DNA of 5,460 bases from Anaeromyxobacteraceae bacterium (GTDB lineage Bacteria > Myxococcota > Myxococcia > Myxococcales > Anaeromyxobacteraceae), in NCBI GenBank assembly GCA_027349605.1, contig DAIEMM010000301.1, forward strand, positions 1 to 5,460, in the 5' to 3' direction. Position numbers and translations under genes: made by a program. The notes beneath the pieces were generated by a model, which saw only the letters and a list, made by a program, of their open reading frames with translations, did not search any database and was not told where the DNA came from. Positions 1-4,845 of the stretch are shown piece after piece (position 1 is the first letter of the stretch; each line of letters starts with the position of its first letter).

Positions 1-1
1 G

Positions 2-190
2 GAGAACGTGCTCTTCCACTACGTCTTCGCCCTCTTCAAGCTCGCGGTGATCGTCCAGCAGATCTACCGGCGCTACAAGGACGGCCACACCCGCGACCCC
101 CGCTTCGCCCCGCTCATCCACATGGTGCGCGTCCTCGGCACGCAGGCCACCCGCGCCCTCGACCGGCAGCGCATCCACGACCTGGGATGA
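2..190 (+). CDS. Phosphotransferase (APH/ACAD10-11 kinase-like) protein, C-terminal end only
   Basis: This is the 3' end of a gene that begins before the window. The frame is open from base 2 and ends at TGA 188-190, giving 62 residues that start Glu-Asn-Val-Leu-Phe-His-Tyr. The pattern FHYVFALFKLAVIVQQIYRR followed by a short Gly-Thr-Asp-Pro-Arg-Phe stretch matches, from memory, the last helices of the aminoglycoside-phosphotransferase-fold proteins related to the kinase domain of ACAD10/ACAD11. Those are often encoded next to acyl-CoA dehydrogenases in bacteria. The catalytic loop (HGD/DxD region) lies off-window, so kinase activity cannot be judged. Its stop overlaps the start of the ComB-like gene as ATGA (187-190), which implies co-translation. 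An in-frame GTG at position 8 is internal, not the start. Family assignment is moderate because only the tail is visible. Confidence 0.65.
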   Translation, partial: ENVLFHYVFALFKLAVIVQQIYRRYKDGHTRDPRFAPLIHMVRVLGTQATRALDRQRIHDLG

Positions 191-909
191 AGCTCCACGT
201 CCTCGCGAAGAAGGAGGAGCTCGACGGGCAGCGCCTGCCGGGCAAGGTGGTGATCGTCCTCGACGTGCTCTTCGCCACCACCAGCATCGCGGCGGCGCTC
301 GCCCACGGCGCCACCGAGGTGATCCCGACGCTCGACGGCGATGCTGCCCGTGCGGTGGCGGCGGCGCGGCCGCCCGGCTCCTTCGTGCTGGCCGGCGAGT
401 ACGGCGCCGAGACGCTGCCCGGCTTCGCCCCCCCCACCCCGCTGTCGCTCCTCGGGGAGCCGCTCTCCGGCCGGGCCCTCGTCTACTCCACCACCAACGG
501 GACGGTGGCCATCCACAAGGCCGCCGGCGCGTCCCGGGTCTACGCCGCGTCCCTCTGCAACGGCCTCGCCGTGGTGGAGCACGTGGTCGCGCGGGCCGAG
601 GGGGAGACCCTTCTCCTCGTCTGCTCCGGCTCGGTCGACGCCTTCAACCTGGAGGACTTCTACGGCGCCGGCCACCTGGTCTCCCACTTCACGCGCAGGC
701 GACCGGGGTGGGAGCTCTCCGACACCGCGCTGGCCGCCGCGATCCTCCACGACGGCAGCGAAGCCCTCGACTGCCTGTCGCGCAGCCGGGTGGGGCGGAT
801 GATGCGGGAGCGCGGGCTCGAGCGGGAGGTGGAGTGGGCGGCCCGCGAGGACCACCTCGCGGTGGTGCCGGAGCTGCGCGGGGGAAGCCTGGTCAACGCC
901 GCAGCTTGA
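187..909 (+). CDS. comB: ComB-like protein (2-phosphosulfolactate phosphatase family)
   Basis: 240 residues, the usual ComB length. Family landmarks appear in order: V-x-DVL-x-ATTS (about 24-33), LAGE (68-71), STTNGT (101-106), CSGS (146-149) and EDFYGAG (156-162). In methanogens ComB hydrolyses 2-phosphosulfolactate to sulfolactate for coenzyme M synthesis, using Mg2+. Many bacteria that lack coenzyme M also carry homologs whose substrates are unknown. Compared with the family consensus as I recall it, three conserved spots differ. The Arg of DVLRATT is Phe29, the GFDLGNSP stretch is GFAPPTPL (79-86), and the Arg after TTNGT is Val107. The canonical reaction is therefore doubtful here. The ATG lies in an ATGA overlap with the upstream phosphotransferase gene and has no clear Shine-Dalgarno, so translation is probably coupled. 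The last 17 bp overlap the 3' end of the convergent thioesterase gene. The family call is firm; the substrate is unknown. Confidence 0.85.
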   Translation: MKLHVLAKKEELDGQRLPGKVVIVLDVLFATTSIAAALAHGATEVIPTLDGDAARAVAAARPPGSFVLAGEYGAETLPGFAPPTPLSLLGEPLSGRALVYSTTNGTVAIHKAAGASRVYAASLCNGLAVVEHVVARAEGETLLLVCSGSVDAFNLEDFYGAGHLVSHFTRRRPGWELSDTALAAAILHDGSEALDCLSRSRVGRMMRERGLEREVEWAAREDHLAVVPELRGGSLVNAAA

Positions 910-1282
910 AGGTGCCGAGCGCCTTCGCCACCAGGGTCCCCTCGACGTCGCGGATCTCCCCCTCCGAGAAGGCGAGCGACCGGCCGGCGCGCAGGCAACG
1001 GGAATCCGCCACCAGGGTCCCCTTGCCGGGACCGAGGAAGCTCACCGACAGGTCCACCGTGACGGCGCCCCGGGCCGTCCCGTCCTGGGTGATGGCCGCC
1101 ACCGCCAGCGCCACGTCGGCCAGCGCCATGACCACGCCGCCGTGGGCGTCGTGGAAGCTGTTCATGAGCTCCGGGCGCAGGGCCAGCTCGAGCCGCGGGG
1201 CACCGGGCTCGTTCCCCACGATGCGGATGCCCAGGAACTCGGCGAAGGGGACCGGCCGGCCGATGAGCTCGGAGAGGGTCAC
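893..1282 (-). CDS. PaaI-type hotdog acyl-CoA thioesterase
   Basis: 129 residues, typical for the PaaI/4HBT hotdog thioesterases, which hydrolyse acyl- or aryl-CoA esters to free acid and CoA in the cytoplasm. The core motif is visible: N41-S-F-H-D-A-H47-G-G followed by a helix carrying A55-D56. The HGG motif and the acidic residue on the central helix are the usual catalytic elements of the PaaI branch. The later strands (SFLGPGKGTLVADSRCLRAG, about 81-100) also fit the fold. The start is a GTG at 1282-1280 that overlaps the reductase stop as GTGA (1279-1282). A GGAGGG lies only a few bases upstream, closer than usual, so coupling to the preceding gene probably matters. The gene ends inside the convergent comB gene. 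Its role is inferred as recycling CoA or clearing dead-end acyl-CoA in the same pathway as the reductase. The acyl chain preferred cannot be read from the sequence. Confidence 0.88.
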   Translation of the reverse strand: MTLSELIGRPVPFAEFLGIRIVGNEPGAPRLELALRPELMNSFHDAHGGVVMALADVALAVAAITQDGTARGAVTVDLSVSFLGPGKGTLVADSRCLRAGRSLAFSEGEIRDVEGTLVAKALGTFKLRR

Positions 1283-2262
1283 GGCCCTCCGGGGAGGACC
1301 ACCAGCTTGCCGTGGGCGCGGCGAGCGAGCAGGTCCTCGAGGGCTCCGGGGACGCCGGAGAGGCCCAGGCGGGCCGTCACCACGGGGGAGAGGCGCTTCT
1401 CGCAGATCCAGGCGGCGATGCGGGAGAGCTCGTCGGCCGACTTCCTGGGCTCCCGGCGGGACCAGTCTCCCCAGTACACGCCCAGGATGGAGCGGGCGTT
1501 GAGCAGCGCCAGGTTGAGGGGGATGCGGGGAATCTCCCCGGCCGCGAAGCCGACCACCAGGAACCGGCCGCCCCAGCCGGTGGAGCGGAGCGCCGCCTCG
1601 GAGAGGGCGCCCCCCACCGGGTCGAAGACCACGTCCACACCGCGTCCCTGGGTGAGGAACTTGACCCGCTCGCGCAGGTCCTCGGTGGTGTAGTCGACGG
1701 TGAAGTCGGCGCCGAGGCGGCGGCAGGTCTCGAGCCGGGCGGCCGAGGAGGCGGCCGCGATGACCTTCGCGCCGAGGAGCTTGCCGATTCCCACGGCCGC
1801 GGTGCCCACGCCGCCGCCGGCGCCGAGCACGAGCAAGGTCTCGCCGGACCGGAGGCGGGCACGATCCTCGAGCGCGTGCAGCGTGGTGCCGTGGGTGAGG
1901 AGCGAGGCAGCGGCCAGGTCGGGAGGGAGCGAGGCCGGGCGGGGCAGCACCTGGTCGGCGGGGAGGACGCAGCGTTCGGCGAAGGCGCCGGCCCCGGGGA
2001 CGGCCATGACCGGGTCGCCGGGGACGAAGGCATCCACCCCCTTGCCGACCGCCTCGACCACCCCGGCGAGCTCCATGCCCGGAACGAAGGGGAGCGGGGG
2101 GCGGACCTGGTACTTCCCCTGGACCATCAGGCCGTCGGGGTAGTTGAGGCCGGCCGCCTCCACGCGGACGAGGACCTCCCCGTCGCCGGGGACGGGGTCC
2201 GGGACCTCCGAGACCCGCAGGTTCGAGACCGGACCGAATTCGGTGCAGAGGAGCGCGCGCAC
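1279..2262 (-). CDS. NADPH:quinone oxidoreductase family protein (zinc-free MDR)
   Basis: 327 residues, the standard length of zeta-crystallin/QOR-like medium-chain reductases. The N-terminal GroES-like domain shows EVLVRVEAAGLNYPD (29-43) and P-G-M-E-L-A-G-V-V (61-69). The nucleotide-binding domain shows the glycine-rich turn GAGGGVG (147-153) with K-L-L-G-A-K-V-I after it, then GRGVDVVFDPVGG (206-218), and HGKLVV near the C terminus. The Cys/His ligands of zinc alcohol dehydrogenases are absent, which fits an NADPH-dependent reductase of quinones or alpha,beta-unsaturated carbonyl compounds. The start is taken as GTG 2262-2260 because family homology begins at RALLCTEFGP. The bases just before it read CTCCTCC on the coding strand, so there is no Shine-Dalgarno. 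It is first in an operon with the PaaI thioesterase and divergent from the IclR regulator. An enoyl-thioester reductase role is possible but unproven. Confidence 0.9.
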   Translation of the reverse strand: MRALLCTEFGPVSNLRVSEVPDPVPGDGEVLVRVEAAGLNYPDGLMVQGKYQVRPPLPFVPGMELAGVVEAVGKGVDAFVPGDPVMAVPGAGAFAERCVLPADQVLPRPASLPPDLAAASLLTHGTTLHALEDRARLRSGETLLVLGAGGGVGTAAVGIGKLLGAKVIAAASSAARLETCRRLGADFTVDYTTEDLRERVKFLTQGRGVDVVFDPVGGALSEAALRSTGWGGRFLVVGFAAGEIPRIPLNLALLNARSILGVYWGDWSRREPRKSADELSRIAAWICEKRLSPVVTARLGLSGVPGALEDLLARRAHGKLVVLPGGP

Positions 2263-2268
2263 GGAGGA

Positions 2269-2285
2269 GTTTCGCGGTACGAAAC
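2269..2285. promoter_or_regulatory. Candidate operator palindrome for the IclR regulator
   Basis: A perfect inverted repeat with 6-bp arms and a 5-bp spacer (GTTTCG, CGGTA, CGAAAC) sits 6 bp upstream of the reductase GTG, within the 93-bp divergent region. IclR-family dimers usually bind short palindromes of about 15-17 bp, often between the regulator gene and a divergent target. Position and size both fit. It would lie at or just downstream of the proposed reductase transcription start, consistent with repression. Binding by the neighbouring IclR protein is inferred. Confidence 0.55.
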
Positions 2286-2287
2286 GA

Positions 2288-2298
2288 GGTGCCGCACC
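2288..2298. repeat. Small inverted repeat in the divergent promoter region
   Basis: GGTGC-C-GCACC forms a perfect 5-1-5 palindrome three bases from the larger palindrome. A further GGTGC copy lies at 2310-2314. It overlaps the candidate reductase -10 element. It could be an accessory regulator half-site array, but in DNA this G+C-rich an 11-bp palindrome can arise by chance. Confidence 0.3.
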
Positions 2299-2325
2299 GT
2301 AGCACGGAGGGTGCGCGTTCCACAA
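2296..2325 (-). promoter_or_regulatory. Candidate sigma-70-type promoter for the reductase/thioesterase operon
   Basis: On the minus strand, TTGTGG (2325-2320) could serve as -35. After an 18-bp spacer, TACGGT (2301-2296) could serve as -10, preceded by TGC as in an extended -10 element. Transcription would start near 2289, leaving a leader of about 26 nt that contains the 2269-2285 palindrome. The match to consensus is partial. Confidence 0.35.
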
Positions 2326-2349
2326 CGGCCCCGCCCGATCTGCTAGGCT
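2318..2349 (+). promoter_or_regulatory. Candidate promoter for iclR-gcdH, apparently leaderless
   Basis: TGC-TAGGCT (2341-2349) resembles an extended -10 element. TTCCAC (2318-2323) is a poor -35 candidate with a long 20-bp spacer. The -10 ends six bases before the GTG at 2356, so transcription would begin at or very near the start codon, giving a leaderless mRNA. The absence of a convincing Shine-Dalgarno upstream of 2356 supports this. The call rests on the -10 and spacing only. Confidence 0.4.
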
Positions 2350-2355
2350 CCCGGG

Positions 2356-3156
2356 GTGGCCGTGGAGAAGCGCAAGCCCCCGGTGGACCGGAAGTTCGTG
2401 ACCGCCCTGTCCCGCGGGCTCGAGGTGCTGCGCTGCTTCGGCCCCCGGGACCGCTGGCTCGCCAACCAGGAGATCGCCCGGCGGACGGGGCTCGCCAAAC
2501 CCACCGTCTCGCGCCTCGCCTACACGCTGACCCGCCTCGGCCACCTGCGCTGGTCCGAGACCACGAACAAGTACGCGCTGGGCAGCGCCGCCATCCGCCT
2601 GGGATTCGCGGCGCTCGGGCAGATGGACGTGCGGCGCGTGGCCCGCCCCTTCCTGCAGGAGCTCTCCGAGTACACCAAGGCGTCGGTCCACCTGGCCGTG
2701 AACGACCGGCTCTCCATGCAGGTGGTCGACACCTACTGGAACAGCGCCTCCTTCGTCATCGACATCGGCTCGCGCGTCCCGGTGGCTACCACCTCGCTGG
2801 GGCGGGCCTACGTCTCGGCGCTGCCGCCCCCGGAGCGCAAGGGCATCCTCGAGGCCATGCGGCTGGACCGGCCGGCCGACTGGCCGGTGAACCGCAAGCG
2901 CATGGAGCAGGCCTTCCGCGACCACGACGCGTTCGGCCTCTGCTTCGGCGTGGGGGACTGGCGGCGCGAGATCAACGCGGTGGCGGCGCCGCTCCCGCTG
3001 CCGGACGGCGCCGGAATCGTCGTGGTGGGCGTGAGCGGAGCGGCCTTCCAGCTCGAGCCGGAGACGCTGAAGCGCGACGTGGGGCCGCGGCTCCTGGCGC
3101 TCCTCGGAAACGTGCGGTCGGGGCTCTCCCCCGGCCGCGAGGCGGAGGGCGGATGA
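2356..3156 (+). CDS. IclR-family transcriptional regulator
   Basis: 266 residues, the normal IclR-family length. Residues about 14-75 form the N-terminal winged helix-turn-helix: RGLEVLRCF, then N-Q-E-I-A-R-R-T-G-L-A-K-P-T-V-S-R-L (37-54), with the wing ending near N-K-Y-A-L-G. The effector domain (about 95-250) shows the family marks TTSLGRAYVSAL (145-156) and GDWRREINAVAAPL (200-213). These proteins bind DNA as dimers or tetramers and usually sense small carboxylic acids or aromatic metabolites. The start chosen is GTG 2356. An in-frame GTG at 2362 is an alternative that would put a weak GGTGG upstream. The gene is divergent from the reductase operon and overlaps the glutaryl-CoA dehydrogenase start by ATGA (3153-3156). 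It therefore likely controls one or both units and possibly itself. The effector is unknown; a glutarate-pathway acid is a guess from context. Confidence 0.93.
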   Translation: MAVEKRKPPVDRKFVTALSRGLEVLRCFGPRDRWLANQEIARRTGLAKPTVSRLAYTLTRLGHLRWSETTNKYALGSAAIRLGFAALGQMDVRRVARPFLQELSEYTKASVHLAVNDRLSMQVVDTYWNSASFVIDIGSRVPVATTSLGRAYVSALPPPERKGILEAMRLDRPADWPVNRKRMEQAFRDHDAFGLCFGVGDWRREINAVAAPLPLPDGAGIVVVGVSGAAFQLEPETLKRDVGPRLLALLGNVRSGLSPGREAEGG

Positions 3157-4328
3157 ACGGCTCGAACCAGATGACCGACTTCCTCGGGATGCGCGAGCTC
3201 CTCACCGACGAGGAGCGGATGGTGCAGGCGCAGGCCCGCCAGTTCGTGAACGAGCGGGTGCTCCCGGTGATCGAGCGGCACGCCCAGGACCAGACCTTCC
3301 CGGCGGCGCTCATCCCGCCCATGGGAGAGCTGGGCTTCCTCGGTCCCACCCTCCCGGCCCGCTACGGCTGCGCCGGACTCTCCAGCGCGGCCTACGGGCT
3401 GCTCATGTACGAGCTGGAGCGCGGCGACTCGGCGCTGCGCAGCTTCGCCTCGGTGCAGGGCTCGCTCGTCATGTACCCGATCTTCGCCTACGGGTCGGAG
3501 GGGCAGAAGGACCACTGGCTCCCGCGGCTCGCCCGCGGAGAGGCCGTCGGCTGCTTCGGCCTCACCGAGCCGGACTTCGGGTCCAACCCGTCCGGCATGC
3601 GCACGCGGGCGGTGCGGGAGGGGAGCCGCTGGCGCATCAACGGCTCGAAGATGTGGATCACGAACGGCTCTGTCGCCGACGTGGCGGTGGTCTGGGCCCG
3701 CACCGACGACGGCATCCGCGGCTTCCTGGTGGAGAAGGGCACCCCGGGGTTCTCCGCGCCCGAGATGAAGGGGAAGTGGTCCCTGAGGGCCTCGGTCACG
3801 TCCGAGCTGGTCCTCGAGGACGTGATCGTGGACGAGGAGCGGAGCCTGTTGCCCGGGGTGAAGGGCCTGAAGGGGCCGCTCGGCTGCCTCAACCAGGCCC
3901 GCTTCGGCATCGCCTGGGGCGTGCTGGGCGCCGCCGAGGCCTGCTACCAGTGCGCGCTGGAGTACGCCGGGAGCCGCACGCAGTTCGACCGTCCCATCGC
4001 CGGCTTCCAGCTCACCCAGGAGAAGCTGGCCTGGATGGTGACGGAGCTCTCGAAGGGGCAGCTGCTCGCGCTCCAGGTGGCCCGCCGGAAGGATGCGGGA
4101 ACGGTGACCCCGGCCCAGATCTCCATGGCCAAGATGAACAACGTCTCGGTGGCCCGCGAGATCTGCTCCCGCGCCCGGACCATCCTGGGGGCGAACGGCA
4201 TCCTCGGCGAGTACCCGGTCATGCGCCACATGGCGAACCTCGAGTCGGTCTACACGTACGAGGGGACCCACGAGATGCACACGCTGGTCCTCGGCGAGGC
4301 GGTCACGGGGATCCAGGCATTTCGGTAG
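3153..4328 (+). CDS. gcdH: Glutaryl-CoA dehydrogenase
   Basis: 391 residues, about the size of mature glutaryl-CoA dehydrogenases. This FAD enzyme oxidises and decarboxylates glutaryl-CoA to crotonyl-CoA and CO2, passing electrons to ETF, in lysine, tryptophan and aromatic breakdown. It resembles human GCDH along its length: YELERGDSALRS (86-97), S-V-Q-G-S-L-V-M-Y-P-I (100-110), CFGLTEPDFGSNP (134-146), GKWSLRAS (207-214), NQARFGIAWGVLGAAE (247-262) and YEGTHEMHTLVLGEAVTGIQAF (369-390, shown to mark its ends). Glu370 aligns with the catalytic base. Glu87, Arg96 and Ser97 align with the residues that contact the gamma-carboxylate in the human enzyme. Tyr369 is kept, as in decarboxylating forms. 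ATG 3153 has a GGAGG a few bases upstream and overlaps the iclR stop; ATG 3171 is a less likely alternative. Co-transcription with iclR suggests pathway-specific control. Confidence 0.93.
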   Translation: MNGSNQMTDFLGMRELLTDEERMVQAQARQFVNERVLPVIERHAQDQTFPAALIPPMGELGFLGPTLPARYGCAGLSSAAYGLLMYELERGDSALRSFASVQGSLVMYPIFAYGSEGQKDHWLPRLARGEAVGCFGLTEPDFGSNPSGMRTRAVREGSRWRINGSKMWITNGSVADVAVVWARTDDGIRGFLVEKGTPGFSAPEMKGKWSLRASVTSELVLEDVIVDEERSLLPGVKGLKGPLGCLNQARFGIAWGVLGAAEACYQCALEYAGSRTQFDRPIAGFQLTQEKLAWMVTELSKGQLLALQVARRKDAGTVTPAQISMAKMNNVSVAREICSRARTILGANGILGEYPVMRHMANLESVYTYEGTHEMHTLVLGEAVTGIQAFR

Positions 4329-4330
4329 CG

Positions 4331-4350
4331 GCGCCGGCCTCGGCCGGCGC
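4331..4350. terminator. Strong hairpin between convergent genes, likely bidirectional terminator
   Basis: The bases form a perfect inverted repeat: an 8-bp all-G/C stem GCGCCGGC/GCCGGCGC closed by a CTCG tetraloop. It sits two bases after the gcdH stop and 30 bp beyond the end of the convergent DUF4442 gene. No T-tract follows on either strand, so it is not a textbook intrinsic terminator. Its position and stability suggest a stop or 3'-end-protecting element for both transcripts. Confidence 0.65.
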
Positions 4351-4380
4351 AATGCCCGCCCTCACCCGCCTTCGCCCGCG

Positions 4381-4845
4381 TCACTTCCTCTTCTTCACCG
4401 ATAGTCCCATCACGAACCTCGCCACCGGCTCGTCCCCGTACTTCTCCGGCACGGTGGCCACCACCTCCACCGGGAGCGTGACCCGCTCCCCCGTCCGCTC
4501 CGCCTCCTCCATCGCCGCGGCGATCTTCCGTCCGTCCCGGGTCCGGAACACCGTGTCCCCGTCGGCGCGCTTCAGGAACTCCATGTTGGCGTACTTGAAG
4601 ACCGGCACGATCCGCCGGTACCGGGACCGGATGAGGGAGAAGGCGTTCATCCCGCTCGCCAGGTCGGCCGCGGCCGCCATCACCCCCACGTAGAGCGATC
4701 CGACGTGGTTCGTGGTGCGCCAGCCGAGCGGCACCAGGACCGCCGCGCCCTCGTCGTCGAGCTCGAGGACGCGGGGGGCGATGAAGAGGAGGAGCGGGAT
4801 GCGCAGCCCGAGCGCGCGGACGGCGGCGGTTTCCTTCCAGAGCAT
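4381..4845 (-). CDS. DUF4442 hotdog-fold protein (putative thioesterase)
   Basis: 154 residues, the usual size for DUF4442, a family with the hotdog fold and inferred acyl-CoA thioesterase activity. The signature is W-R-T-T-N-H-V-G-S-L-Y-V-G (42-54) followed by the central helix M-A-A-A-A-D-L-A-S-G (56-65), then strand R-R-I-V-P-V-F-K-Y-A (77-86) and a late strand RVTLPVEVVATV (121-132). There is no signal peptide. A hydrophobic stretch L-L-L-F-I near residue 20 is too short for a membrane span. ATG 4845-4843 is the best start; the frame is open far upstream but shows no family-like sequence there. TAGGGT ends seven bases before the ATG and no Shine-Dalgarno is evident. It converges on gcdH across a hairpin. 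Substrate unknown; a second hotdog protein so close to acyl-CoA genes suggests lipid or CoA-ester metabolism. Confidence 0.8.
   Translation of the reverse strand: MLWKETAAVRALGLRIPLLLFIAPRVLELDDEGAAVLVPLGWRTTNHVGSLYVGVMAAAADLASGMNAFSLIRSRYRRIVPVFKYANMEFLKRADGDTVFRTRDGRKIAAAMEEAERTGERVTLPVEVVATVPEKYGDEPVARFVMGLSVKKRK

Noticed and set aside
73..855. Long open frame on the minus strand opposite comB
   Set aside because: Its translation is low-complexity Arg/Gly/Pro/Ala-rich sequence without family motifs. High G+C leaves antisense frames open, and comB on the other strand is clearly real.
2263..2925. Upstream extension of the reductase reading frame
   Set aside because: It lies antisense to iclR, and MDR-family homology starts at the GTG at 2262.
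2289..3152. In-frame N-terminal extension of gcdH
   Set aside because: The sequence is Arg/Gly/Pro-rich and overlaps the iclR gene in another frame. Acyl-CoA dehydrogenase homology begins only after ATG 3153.
2808..4352. 514-codon minus-strand frame opposite gcdH and part of iclR
   Set aside because: It is an antisense shadow of two well-recognised genes, with biased composition and no recognisable domain.
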